This document shows, piece after piece, positions 53,001 to 59,516 of a stretch of DNA of 64,000 nucleotides. The notes below the pieces were generated by a model. That model was given only the letters and a program-made list of their open reading frames with translations. It did no database searches and was not told where the DNA came from. This DNA comes from Arion vulgaris. Lineage: Eukaryota > Mollusca > Gastropoda > Stylommatophora > Arionidae. The stretch lies in NCBI GenBank assembly GCA_020796225.1, contig CM036767.1:17080427-17144426 (forward strand). The letters are read 5' to 3'. Position 1 is the first letter of the stretch. Each line of letters opens with the position of its first letter. The translations under genes were made by a program, and so were the position numbers.

Positions 53001-54412
53001 CACAAGACAATATTTTAGTTACAGCTTCAAGAACACTTATAATTCCAGCAACAACTATGAGAACAACTAACCCTAACCCTACAAAGTAACTCACCTGTAA
53101 GGTTGCTATTACGGTAACTCACCTGTAATACTACTACAAAGATAACTCACCTGTAATACTACTACAAAGATAACTCACCTGTAACACTACTACAAAGATA
53201 ACTCACCTGTAACACTACTACAAAGATAACTCACCTGTAATATTACTACAAAGACAACTCACCTGTGACACTACCACAAAGACAACTCATCTGTAACACT
53301 ACTATAAAGATAACTCACCTGTAACACTACAAAAAAGACAACTCACCTGTGACACTACTACAAACATAACTCTCCTGTAATGTTACTACAAAGACAACTC
53401 ACCTGTAACACTACCACAACAACAACTCACCTGTAACACTACTACAAACACAACTCACCTGTAACACTACCACAAAGACAACTCACCTGTAATGTTACTT
53501 CAAACACAACTCACCTGTAATATTACTACAAACACAACTCACCTGTAACACTACTACGAACACAACTCACCTGTAATATTACTACAAAGACAACTCACCT
53601 GTAATATTACTACAAAGACAACTCACCTGTAATATTACTACAAAGACAACTCACCTGTAATATTACTACAAAGACAACTCACCTGTAATGTTACTACAAA
53701 GACAACTCACCTGTAATATTACTACAAAGACAACTCACCTGTAATATTACTACAAAGACAACTCACCTGTAATATTACTACAAAGACAACTCACCTGTAA
53801 TGTTACTACAAAGACAACTCACCTGTAATGTTACTTCAAACACAACTCACCTGTAATATTACTACAAACACAACTCACCTGTAACACTACTACGAACACA
53901 ACTCACCTGTTATATTACTACAAAGACAACTCACCTGTAATATTACTACAAAGACAACTCACCTGTAATATTACTACAAAGACAACTCACCTGTAATATT
54001 ACTACAAAGACAACTCACCTGTAATGTTACTACAAAGACAACTCACCTGTAATATTACTACAAAGACAACTCACCTGTAATATTACTACAAAGACAACTC
54101 ACCTGTAATATTACTACAAAGACAACTCACCTGTAATGTTACTACAAAGACAACTCACCTGTAATGTTACTACACAGACAACTCACCTGTAATATTACTA
54201 CAAAGACAACTCACCTGTAACCCAGTAAAAGCTGTATAAGTAAACAGCCACACAATGCTGTTGACGAGAATATTAACTTTAATTTGACGAACATGTTGTG
54301 CCGTCTCCTCAACTCCCCGTGCCACATGCAAATCTTCCTGAACATTAATTTGCAGTCTTTTCGTCTCCTTTAACTCCTTTGTGCTGTCATCCTTCTTGCT
54401 ATCTTTCTTCAT
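37737..54412 (-). CDS. UNC93A-like: UNC93A-like membrane protein gene, seven exons, 3' end missing
   Basis: Seven minus-strand exons with GT/AG boundaries and matching phases join into 411 codons plus one base. The product has the hallmarks of the UNC-93 family (major facilitator superfamily): a GLQ motif at the end of membrane segment 1, QSSLN just after it, a GCKG loop after segment 2, NAQG in segment 4, FFGIFF and QSTQVWGN around segment 5, GVEQ and EFTK in segment 7, and GLADAVWQTQ in segment 10. About ten membrane segments are present; family members have 11-12 and about 450-500 residues, so one or two C-terminal exons are missing. UNC93A itself is a poorly understood membrane protein, and UNC-93 modulates two-pore potassium channels in nematodes; function here is inferred from family only. 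Introns 2-6 contain only repeats. Confidence 0.9.
38150..38345 (-). pseudogene. 3' tail of the 12.7-kb LINE family (minus, intron 6)
   Basis: On the minus strand it reads GAGACGAAAGATACTATTTA, then GTGCTAGAAATCTCTTCTTA, the same 3' sequence as at 14150, 31660 and 47580. Confidence 0.65.
38345..39065 (+). pseudogene. Non-LTR reverse transcriptase C-terminal remnant (intron 6)
   Basis: Pieces in shifting frames read FEYLGSLLTTDRNEMNEIK, VATYGCEAWTFTKS, CYRRVLRISWTEKRTN and a RRRPRSRWIQDV tail, then GLNMTAAEADIW. It is heavily frameshifted. Confidence 0.65.
39080..39265. repeat. GATA and ATAC microsatellites
   Basis: A pure (GATA) run at about 39085-39110 is followed by degenerate ATAT/ACAC words to 39265. 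Confidence 0.8.
39268..39420 (+). mobile_element. SINE family F 3' part
   Basis: CGTGCTTTGTGCAATACTCTC, GGCAGGTGGCTTGCCATTTC, GAGGGACCGAGCCATAGGG and CCCGGTGCAATGAAG are seen; it lacks the head. Confidence 0.7.
39500..39735 (+). mobile_element. SINE family E2-like, diverged
   Basis: The 5' words GTGGTTACCGGGGCCCAAATT, GTAAAGAATAGAATCACTG and GCATGTCGTAAGAGGTGAC match the family. The 3' half is different, and (GAAGAA) words end it. Confidence 0.5.
40030..40320 (+). pseudogene. Non-LTR reverse transcriptase remnant (intron 6)
   Basis: It translates in part as VIQCYIELIVTYGCES, a segment with EKSLGAT, and MWFYRRMMRIPWTANMTN. This is the same block as the minus-strand fragment at 2714-2998. Stops and shifts are present. 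Confidence 0.7.
40320..40695 (+). repeat. Duplicated LINE 3' end, three partial units
   Basis: The words GAGCGTCAACATCTGA, AGATTCGTGGAGATCCAAGTG and CGAAACGGCACCTGATGATG recur at about 40240-40330, 40510-40610 and 40620-40690. The last unit abuts exon 6, whose donor lies 9 bases beyond the GATGATGAT run. Confidence 0.7.
40704..40853 (-). CDS. UNC93A-like: UNC93A-like exon 6
   Basis: 50 codons from acceptor TTATCAG|GAA to donor AAG|GTAAAA. A cytosolic stretch (ATVLLLSTIRLLKTS) leads into membrane segment 7 (MILLIPLFLYIGVEQG), then IFAEFTK. The IPL..Y.G.EQ pattern matches the family at this position, and the phases link exons 5 and 7 exactly. Confidence 0.9.
41035..41100. repeat. TTC microsatellite
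   Basis: This is an impure (TTC)n of about 60 bp. It may be the tail of a minus-strand (GAA)-tailed element. Confidence 0.85.
41195..41412 (+). mobile_element. SINE family A (diverged)
   Basis: The head is GTTCGTAGCGACGGTTGGACT with the B box GGGTTCAATTCC. The body has GCACCGAACCGAGAGGTTACG and an A10 tail. CTGATTTTGC before and CTGATTTTTGC after look like the target duplication. Confidence 0.8.
41550..41815 (+). pseudogene. Non-LTR retroelement C-terminal tail (diverged)
   Basis: This is a degraded version of 10560-10835: ACAACTGTTATAAGAAAGTG, GATATGTTGGGCATGC, GTTGAAGTGGGAAACAAATAG and GAAGAGATTACACGAG. Confidence 0.65.
41815..42365 (-). pseudogene. Penelope-like element 3' end with GIY-YIG endonuclease remnant
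   Basis: The minus frame 42108-42323 encodes THFNDTGHSGACD, then SSDDRSRFALENRLISLYG and TLRPRGLN. This is the C-terminal half of the GIY-YIG-type endonuclease of Penelope-like retroelements (HF...GH... and E..LI..Y.TL.P.GLN). A stop and frameshift near 42315 separate it from an upstream RFAQHLRDIRQ segment. The 3' flank to 41820 carries the family end with GGTCGAAACGTTGCTG on the minus strand. It is truncated and inactive. Confidence 0.75.
42365..42835. other. Unrecognised stretch (intron 5)
   Basis: No repeat family is recognised apart from a short (AT)n at 42795. Confidence 0.35.
42838..42945. repeat. 34-bp tandem repeat, 3 units
   Basis: GCGATTTGTAACTATTCCTG followed by ATAATAGAATTTTT occurs three times, about 70 bp from exon 5's donor. 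Confidence 0.85.
43014..43271 (-). CDS. UNC93A-like: UNC93A-like exon 5
   Basis: 86 codons from acceptor TTACAG|GTA to donor AAG|GTTTGT. It completes segment 5 (VWGNIISSAVL). A lumenal/extracellular loop follows with an N-glycosylation sequon (NSS, residue about 210) and a Cys pair (about 220 and 225, CGSQFCP). Membrane segment 6 (LLGIFMAFAVIGLIINIVCL) and QPIK complete it. The paired Cys loop is usual in the family. Confidence 0.9.
43275..43700. repeat. Degenerate AATATGTAATGA-type repeats (intron 4)
   Basis: Short words ATATGTAATGAA and TATGTAA recur irregularly. The array begins within 10 bases of exon 5's acceptor. It creates the artificial frame read through into exon 5. Confidence 0.8.
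43800..44095 (+). pseudogene. RNase H-bearing non-LTR element 3' end
   Basis: The plus strand reads in pieces RTGHFRS, a segment with GLRDSATC, and PKHILHHCPSLSSMRMEM, the post-RNase H zinc-ribbon-like tail, ending in GAAAAGAAGAAGAAAATT. Confidence 0.6.
44265..44385 (-). pseudogene. Non-LTR retroelement 3' tail (minus)
   Basis: On the minus strand there are decayed EEVTALPRTERYGEM-type words and the family's GTACGAGAGGATTAC 3' bases. Confidence 0.5.
44395..44465 (+). mobile_element. Penelope-like 3' end fragment
   Basis: TTTAATTGATAAAGGCC then TTCTTGTCGAAACGTCGCCG is the same conserved core as at 24740, 25740 and 41866. Confidence 0.5.
44545..44965. repeat. 47-bp tandem repeat, about 9 units
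   Basis: The unit is CTCCAGTTTCAGCATTTTTA then TTTCCTCGAGTAGACTGTAGTCAATGT. Two units lack the 'GTAG' step and are about 43 bp. Confidence 0.9.
45245..45312 (-). CDS. UNC93A-like: UNC93A-like exon 4 (68-base micro-exon)
   Basis: It runs from acceptor TTCTCAG|GT to donor CAG|GTCAGA. The first two bases complete a Gly codon from exon 3; then come 22 codons including NLDSILSTFFGIFFMAFQ and STQ. FFGIFF with a following WGN (next exon) is a family signature, which confirms both the frame and the small size. Confidence 0.88.
45350..45608 (-). mobile_element. tRNA-derived SINE, family C (minus)
   Basis: On the minus strand it has a head (GTAGCTCAAGTGGTAATGAGC; TCGATCACAAAC), then CTCACCGTTCAGAAAGCAAT and GGCAAACTACTGAGCG, CTAGAAAAATCAACGACTC, and the end ATATGCCACGATTTTCATTT. 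It sits 40 bp from exon 4. Confidence 0.75.
45612..46070 (-). pseudogene. Non-LTR retroelement C-terminus and 3' end (minus)
   Basis: The minus strand carries the same tail family as 10560 (AACTGTTATAAG, GGAGATATGTTGGGCATACC, CGAATATCAAAGCAGGCATTG) and continues upstream to ATGCCCGCGAGAGTTGG. Frames are interrupted. Confidence 0.7.
46127..46342. mobile_element. piggyBac-like MITE with four ACGT palindromes
   Basis: This 216-bp element is flanked by TTAA at 46123-46126 and 46343-46346. The left end CCCTTTAGCTGCTAAGGAC and the complement of the right end CCATTTTTCTGCTACATAC agree at most positions. Inside, four near-palindromes of the form GACGnnnnnnCACGT (46144, 46170, 46213, 46259) recur. 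There is no transposase. Confidence 0.6.
46347..46745 (+). pseudogene. Non-LTR retroelement C-terminal remnant with GGAGTCACC repeats
   Basis: It contains a DRLNNKNIRN segment, a KWFGHLMRMKP-like stretch in another frame, and RRSRTRGI. A run of GGAGTCACACC units (46411-46500) interrupts it. Confidence 0.5.
46778..47101 (-). pseudogene. RNase H C-terminal region of a non-LTR element (minus)
   Basis: An open 107-codon minus-strand frame starts with QGNESADFLANNAP (the GN..AD.LA block holding the last catalytic Asp of RNase HI) and continues through a linker to EHEWECPMC. It lacks the earlier catalytic residues, so it is a fragment. Confidence 0.75.
47140..47398 (+). mobile_element. SINE family E2 with (GAA)n tail
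   Basis: It begins GGGGGTGCCCGAGTGGTTACC, a possible tRNA-like head, then has CCTGCCATGCATGTCGTAAG, GCACGTGTCCTAAACGTG, CACAAAGAGTGATTA and AAGAAGAAGAAG. The words AGAGGTAGGGGG before (47132) and after (47397) are the target duplication. Confidence 0.85.
47570..47775 (+). pseudogene. 3' tail of the 12.7-kb LINE family
   Basis: GACCTCAGAGATAACAGAGG, CGTTCTAGAAATCTCTTC, TGAAGCTGTGAGACAAATCAGG and a full 3' untranslated tail ending AATAGATAGATTG. It is the longest 3' end of the family here. Confidence 0.7.
47795..48205. repeat. 19-bp minisatellite, about 21 units (intron 3)
   Basis: The unit is AGAGATAAAGCACACTGGC with variants. Since 19 is not a multiple of 3, three frames are cycled, giving several long artificial minus-strand frames. 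It ends 18 bases from the donor of exon 3. Confidence 0.95.
48223..48334 (-). CDS. UNC93A-like: UNC93A-like exon 3
   Basis: 112 bases from acceptor TTACAG|GCC to donor ACTG|GTAAAC, ending in phase 1. It encodes membrane segment 4 (AYLLLPVAFIEGLATGLVW) and NAQGVYVTTLAAHFASLT. The exon is wedged between a 19-bp array (47795-48205) and an ATC-rich array (48415-48590). Confidence 0.9.
48412..48592. repeat. ATC/CAT trinucleotide array (intron 2)
   Basis: Impure ATC words, about 180 bp, lying about 80 bp upstream of exon 3's acceptor in gene orientation. Confidence 0.9.
48595..49030 (-). mobile_element. SINE family D (minus)
   Basis: Read on the minus strand it is nearly full length: GTACCATGTTCGCTCCCTCG, TGTAGGTGAGATCGAG, ACGATAACACGTAGG, GTGCACTGCAGCTGAGATC and GGTTTACTCACCGAAGTGC complement words, ending in the ATCAATCA tail at 48595. 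Confidence 0.75.
49115..49345 (-). pseudogene. Non-LTR reverse transcriptase C-terminal tail (minus)
   Basis: The minus strand translates as an FFGHIMRRE-like segment, then KIHGRRDRGRQREKMLDGL and CTKQRELWRDMIAYAGRHG. This is the tail that follows the block at 2714-2998. Confidence 0.7.
49430..49545 (-). mobile_element. SINE family F 3' part (minus)
   Basis: The complement has GTGCTTTGTGCAAAACTCTC, GGCATGTCATTTCTGCC and CCTGTGCAATGAAGTAAATC; the head is missing. Confidence 0.65.
49670..50200 (+). pseudogene. RNase H domain and C-terminus of a non-LTR element, open over 175 codons
   Basis: The frame has TMEVRAVTEAVKWLTSH (catalytic Glu), RVFILSDSISMIRKV (catalytic Asp), then FVPGHAGVMGNERADRLAGL (conserved His, Asn and the last Asp). 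It runs through a helical linker to GRFTLLDLLRRRSEHLW and TCPC, where it ends. The first catalytic Asp block is absent: its place is taken by minisatellite-like sequence (49570-49670). It is a 5'-truncated LINE end inserted in a 34-bp array. It is well preserved, hence relatively young. Confidence 0.8.
50215..50610. repeat. 34-bp minisatellite, about 10-11 units (intron 1)
   Basis: The unit is CTGATCTGGGTGTAGTTCCC then ATAAGAACCTTGTG. Two to three further units lie at 49590-49665, on the other side of the RNase H fragment, so the LINE end splits the array. Confidence 0.9.
50741..50920 (-). CDS. UNC93A-like: UNC93A-like exon 2
   Basis: 60 codons between acceptor AACAG|GAC and donor AAG|GTAGAC, phase 0 at both ends. 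It starts DIQSSLNSNLG, then has membrane segment 2 (GALTAGTFTICLVSPAII), the NRLGCKG loop and membrane segment 3 (MTLSWFCQCLFIGANF). Confidence 0.9.
51040..51960. repeat. CAC/ATC-rich complex array, first copy
   Basis: Trinucleotide-based sequence (ATC, CAC, CAT words). Within it a 54-bp subunit (CATCGCTGCTTTCAGTATCA, CCACCGTCAG, ATAACCACCATCACA) is repeated about five times at 51285-51540. All frames on the plus strand are long and Ile/Thr/His-rich, and are not credible proteins. Confidence 0.9.
51965..52290. repeat. About 24-bp TTGCTTACATAACTGA repeats, copy 1
   Basis: Words CATATTGCTTACATAACTGA with variants (ATGAATCAT, CTGAAATAAT) are repeated about 13 times. Copies 2 and 3 have only about 6. 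Confidence 0.85.
52540..52815 (+). mobile_element. SINE family E1 (unit copy 1)
   Basis: It has GGGGACTCGGAGGGGAGCAAAG, AACGACTGAGGTGGGGGCC, GATGTTCTGGCCTACTTGTAG, GATCACATACAAATCACAAT and a GAAGAAGAAG tail. The same insertion is in copies 2 (57845-58112) and 3 (63150-63420), so it predates the duplication. Confidence 0.8.
52815..52970 (-). mobile_element. SINE family G fragment (unit copy 1)
   Basis: The segment TATGCAGGAGGCAGGAAGGTC to CACTAAGTTAATCCGTCCC is the family G head and body read backwards. In copy 3 the same site is cut by the LTR at 63440. Confidence 0.6.
53088..54214. repeat. 28-bp splice-donor minisatellite, about 40 units (copy 1, intron 1)
   Basis: The unit on the plus strand is GACAACTCACCTGTAATATT then ACTACAAA. 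On the minus strand, the gene's sense, every unit reads TTACAG|GTGAGTTGTC, identical to the exon 1 donor and its last six coding bases. The array starts at the exon boundary and runs into the intron. Units with CAC-TAC or GTT variants cluster at the far end. Each unit also has CTTTGTAG, a weak acceptor-like word. Confidence 0.95.
54215..54412 (-). CDS. UNC93A-like: UNC93A-like exon 1 (proximal copy)
   Basis: 66 codons from ATG at 54412 to donor CAG|GTGAGT at 54215/54214. The start has A at -3 and an in-frame TGA 15 bases upstream. The first ~47 residues are hydrophilic, very Lys/Glu-rich and cytosolic in character; then the first membrane segment begins (VNILVNSIVWLFTYTAF) and ends in TGLQ. 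It joins exon 2 in phase 0. The donor is followed directly by the 28-bp array. Confidence 0.88.
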
Positions 54413-54529
54413 CCTTTCAACTTGTTTTCATTACCTCCAACACAACTCAAGAAAACTAGTAAAAATGCGGATAATTAAACCTCACACGGCCCAACAGTCT
54501 TTGCTCAACAAGAAGAAGATTGTAACATT

Positions 54530-55806
54530 TGATATCTGCGATTGTGGTACTGCTGGTATCTGGGATTGTGGTACTGCTGGTATCTGGGATTGTGGTACTG
54601 CTGGTATCTGCGATTGTGGTACTGCTGATATCTGCGATTGTGGTACTGCTGGTATCTGGGATTGTGGTACTGCTGGTATCTGGGATTGTGGTACTGCTGG
54701 TATCTGGGATTGTGGTACTGCTGGTATCTGGGATTGTGGTACTGCTGGTATCTGGGATTGTGGTACTGCTGGTATCTGGGATTGTGGTACTGCTGGTATC
54801 TGGGATTGTGGTACTGCTGGTATCTGCGATTGTGGTACTGCTGATATCTGCGATTGTGATACTGCTGGTATTTGCGATTGTGGTACTGCTGGTATTTGCG
54901 ATTGTGGTACTGCTGGTATTTGCGATTGTGATACTGCTGGTATTTGCGATTGTGATACTGCTGGTATCTGCGATTGTGGTACTGCTGGTATTTGCGATTG
55001 TGGTACTGCTGGTATTTGCGATTGTGGTACTGCTGGTATTTGCGATTGTGATACTGCTGGTATTTGCGATTGTGATACTGCTGGTATCTGCGATTGTGGT
55101 ACTGCTGGTATTTGCGATTGTGGTACTGCTGGTATTTGCGATTGTGGTACTGCTGGTATTTGCGATTGTGATACTGCTGGTATTTGCGATTGTGATACTG
55201 CTGGTATCTGCGATTGTGGTACTGCTGGTATTTGCGATTGTGGTACTGCTGGTATTTGCGATTGTGGTACTGCTGGTATTTGCGATTGTGGTACTGCTGG
55301 TATCTGCGATTGTGGTACTGCTGGTATCTGCGATTGTGGTACTGCTGGTATCTGCGATTGTGGTACTGCTGGTATTTGCGATTGTGGTACTGCTGGTATC
55401 TGCGATTGTGGTACTGCTGGTATTTGCGATTGTGGTACTGCTGGTATCTGCGATTGTGGTACTGCTGATATCTGCGATTGTGATACTGCTGGTATTTGCG
55501 ATTGTGGTACTGCTGGTATTTGCGATTGTGGTACTGCTGGTATCTGCGATTGTGATACTGCTGGTATTTGCGATTGTGGTACTGCTGGTATCTGCGATTG
55601 TGGTACTGCTGGTATTTGCGATTGTGGTACTGCTGGTATCTGCGATTGTGGTACTGCTGGTATTTGCGATTGTGATACTGCTGGTATTTGCGATTGTGGT
55701 ACTGCTGGTATCTGCGATTGTGGTACTGCTGGTATTTGCGATTGTGGTACTGCTGGTATCTGCGATTGTGATACTGCTGGTATTTGCGATTGTGGTACTG
55801 CTACAA
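54530..55806. repeat. 24-bp satellite, about 53 units (copy 1, upstream of exon 1)
   Basis: The unit is GATTGTGGTACTGCTGGTAT then CTGC. Variants are TATTTGC, GTGATAC and CTGGGAT. The canonical unit has no stop in any of six frames, so frames over 430 codons arise on both strands; the GTGATAC variant puts a TGA in one. A 120-bp higher-order unit (five 24-mers) repeats three times at about 54925-55285. It lies 118 bp upstream of the UNC93A ATG. Confidence 0.95.
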
Positions 55807-55959
55807 CAGCTAATGGAATCTATGTCAAAAGTTTCTAACGTATGAATATAGTAGAGAACTGTCATAGGCGTTACCAGAATCATTATATGGTAGGTTCCAT
55901 TGAAATATCAACAGATTGTACTGGTCACTGTTTTCTGTAAATAAAAAAAATGTGAAAGT

Positions 55960-56085
55960 ATATTGATTGATTTGATAGGATCATCATCACTGCACTTCGG
56001 TGAGTAACCATGTGTGATCGGATCGCTTTCTTACACAGGAAGATCTCAGCTGCAGTGCACGAACTCCGTAGCAACGGCGTGGGTT
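55960..56085 (-). mobile_element. SINE family D 3' end (unit copy 1)
   Basis: TTGATTGATTTGATAGGATC is the tail; CACTGCACTTCGGTGAGTAAC, AGGAAGATCTCAGCTGCAG and TGCACGAACTCCGTAGC follow. It is truncated. Confidence 0.7.
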
Positions 56086-56500
56086 ATAAAGCCCAAACAT
56101 ACGACAACAGATGATCGTTAAAGAGTATTAAACACACGAGACAGCCAAAATGTGATTGTTTGAATGACTAGTCCTAGAAGGGTTGAGAATGTTCTTAAAC
56201 CGGAACGACCTCACCTAGTCAGAAAGGTTGCAAAGTAGTAAATACTATTTGGCGTAGATTCAAGAACAAATATACGGAATTAAAAATATCATTAAAGAGT
56301 GCTTCTCATACGATGCGTGTGGAACGACGTTATCACAGGCAGAAAAGGGCAGTAAATCCGATAGAGAAGTTGCACTTTACTAATTGTCACTGGCCGTAAA
56401 AGTTCCGAGGATACGAGGACTTAAGGCAAGTGGTTCGAACTACAGGTTTAATGTAAAGATCATACTTGAAAGATCTAATCTTCAAGTACCTCTGAAGTAC
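56085..56500. other. Unrecognised sequence within the duplicated unit
   Basis: No repeat or exon is recognised. It ends at the duplication joint CCTCTGAAGTAC|CATCCTCACC. The second copy is at 61387-61802. Confidence 0.45.
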
Positions 56501-57398
56501 CATCCTCACCACCAGCATTGCTGTCATAAGCACCCTCATCACCAATCTTGCTGTCATCAACATCTTCATCACCAACATTGCTGTCATAAGCATTATCACC
56601 ACCAACAAAGATGTTATTAGCATCTTCACCATTAGGATCGCGGTCATCAGTATCACCACCGTCAGTATAACCACCATCCCACATCGCTGCTTTTAGTATC
56701 ACCACCGTCAGCGTAACCACCATCCCACATCGCTGCTTTCAGTATCACCACCGTCAGTATAACCACCATCACACATCGCTGCTTTCAGTATCACCACCGT
56801 CAGAATAACCACCATCACACATCGCTGCTTTCAGTATCACCACCGTCAGTATAACCACCATCACACATCGCTGCTTTCAGTATCACCACCGTCAGAATAA
56901 TCACCATCACACATCGCTGCTTTCAGTATCACCACCGTCAGTATAACCACAATCCCCATCGCTGCTTTCAGTATCACCACCATGAAAATTAATGTCATCA
57001 GCATCCTCACTATCAGTATCATCACCATCTGCATCGCCATCATCAGCATTGCTGACATCTACATCTTCCCCACCACCCCCAGCATCGCTTTAATCACCAC
57101 CATCATCAACACTCCCATCAGATTCACTACCATAAGCACCGCCATTGCCACCACCAGCACCATCATCATCCTCATCAGCTTCACCGCTATCAGCAATGTC
57201 GTCATAATCCCCCAGTATCACCACCACCACAATCATCATCAATATCACAACCTACATACCCAACACCACAACCCTGAGTATCGTCATCACTACTCCCACC
57301 ATCATCTTGTCATCATCATCATCATCCCTATCAGTATCGCTATCATTACCACCACCACCACCATCACCATTTATAGTTGCTACGTTCGTCACAATTAA
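56501..57398. repeat. CAC/ATC-rich complex array, copy 2
   Basis: Same composition as 51109-51960, with one extra 54-bp type unit and two base changes near its start. Confidence 0.9.
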
Positions 57399-58389
57399 CA
57401 TCATCATAGTAACAATCTGATTAACATATTCCTTACATAACTGACATCATATTGCTTACATAACTAACTGACATCATATTGCTTACATAACTGACATCAT
57501 ATTGCTGACACAACTGACATCATATTGCTTACATAACTGACATCATATTGCTGACACAACTGACATCATATCACCCCGGGCAGACCCATAAGTCCTCAGT
57601 CACCCTCAAACAATATCAAAAGGTATTTATACAGGTGGTTTCCAATTATAAATAAAATAAAATTTGCTGTTACTTTCTCAGACCTTAGGGTATAAAATCA
57701 CCTCATTTTCCATCTCTCTCATGTGTTTCCGGGACTCGCAAGGAGAAAAGAAAATAACACTCCAACCACCACAAGGCATCACGAATCTGAACCCAGTCAC
57801 TTGTGAACGATTTTCACTAGATCTCTATACATGTTGCTGGAGCGCCTGTGTGGTGCTGGGACTCGCAGGGGAGCAAGAATAGTAACACTTCAACCAACAC
57901 AATGCAGGCCGTATGAAGCGACTGAGGTGGGGGCCTAGGGAAGCTACCCTGGTAAATAAAAAGCTGCGCAGAAATCGGATGTTCTGGCCTACTTGTAGGT
58001 GCATAACTTGACAACGGACAATCACTCTTAAGCTCAGATCACATACAAATCACAATTAGTGGTTTAACAGGGTGTCGATATAGAGAGTTCGAAGAAGAAG
58101 AAGAAGAAGAAGACTTCCCATCTCTATGCAGGAGGTAGGAAGGTCAATTCCTTTCTTTACACGTGAAAGGTCTAGTATGTGATCGCTCTCACAACCGTCT
58201 TATGTCAGAGCAGATAGGCTAATGTTTATGCACTAAGTTAATCCGTCCCACGGTTTCGAACTACAACCACAATTCAGTTATAGTTACACGTACAACTAAA
58301 ACCACAAGACAATATTTTAGTTACAGCTTCAAGAACACTTATAATTCCAGCAACAACTATGAGAACAACTAACCCTAACCCTACAAAGT

Positions 58390-59516
58390 AACTCACCTGT
58401 AAGGTTGCTATTACGGTAACTCACCTGTAATACTACTACAAAGATAACTCACCTGTAATACTACTACAAAGATAACTCACCTGTAACACTACTACAAAGA
58501 TAACTCACCTGTAACACTACTACAAAGATAACTCACCTGTAATATTACTACAAAGACAACTCACCTGTGACACTACCACAAAGACAACTCATCTGTAACA
58601 CTACTATAAAGATAACTCACCTGTAACACTACAAAAAAGACAACTCACCTGTGACACTACTACAAACATAACTCTCCTGTAATGTTACTACAAAGACAAC
58701 TCACCTGTAACACTACCACAACAACAACTCACCTGTAACACTACTACAAACACAACTCACCTGTAACACTACCACAAAGACAACTCACCTGTAATGTTAC
58801 TTCAAACACAACTCACCTGTAATATTACTACAAACACAACTCACCTGTAACACTACTACGAACACAACTCACCTGTAATATTACTACAAAGACAACTCAC
58901 CTGTAATATTACTACAAAGACAACTCACCTGTAATATTACTACAAAGACAACTCACCTGTAATATTACTACAAAGACAACTCACCTGTAATGTTACTACA
59001 AAGACAACTCACCTGTAATATTACTACAAAGACAACTCACCTGTAATATTACTACAAAGACAACTCACCTGTAATATTACTACAAAGACAACTCACCTGT
59101 AATGTTACTACAAAGACAACTCACCTGTAATGTTACTTCAAACACAACTCACCTGTAATATTACTACAAACACAACTCACCTGTAACACTACTACGAACA
59201 CAACTCACCTGTTATATTACTACAAAGACAACTCACCTGTAATATTACTACAAAGACAACTCACCTGTAATATTACTACAAAGACAACTCACCTGTAATA
59301 TTACTACAAAGACAACTCACCTGTAATGTTACTACAAAGACAACTCACCTGTAATATTACTACAAAGACAACTCACCTGTAATATTACTACAAAGACAAC
59401 TCACCTGTAATATTACTACAAAGACAACTCACCTGTAATGTTACTACAAAGACAACTCACCTGTAATGTTACTACACAGACAACTCACCTGTAATATTAC
59501 TACAAAGACAACTCAC
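58390..59516. repeat. 28-bp splice-donor minisatellite, copy 2
   Basis: It is offset from the first array by exactly 5302 along its whole length, with no unit gained or lost. It again abuts the exon 1 donor. Confidence 0.95.

Larger units (their letters stand above)
51109..56500. repeat. Tandem segmental duplication, copy 1 (about 5.39 kb)
   Basis: This segment contains, in order, the CAC/ATC array, TTGCTTACATAACTGA repeats, SINEs G and E1, the 28-bp array, UNC93A exon 1, the 24-bp array, a SINE D piece and 0.4 kb of other sequence. It aligns with 56501-61802 almost base for base. The offset is exactly 5302 from about 52980 to the end, and 5438 further left because copy 1 has more TTGCTTACATAA units. 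Confidence 0.95.

Noticed and set aside
53066..53085. Telomere-like CTAACCCTAACCCTA
   Set aside because: It has only about two units and lies inside the duplicated unit; no array.
54381..55883. Open frames of 438-485 codons on both strands over the 24-bp satellite
   Set aside because: The frames exist because the unit length is a multiple of 3 and the unit lacks stops; several frames are open at once and the predicted proteins are pure octapeptide repeats.
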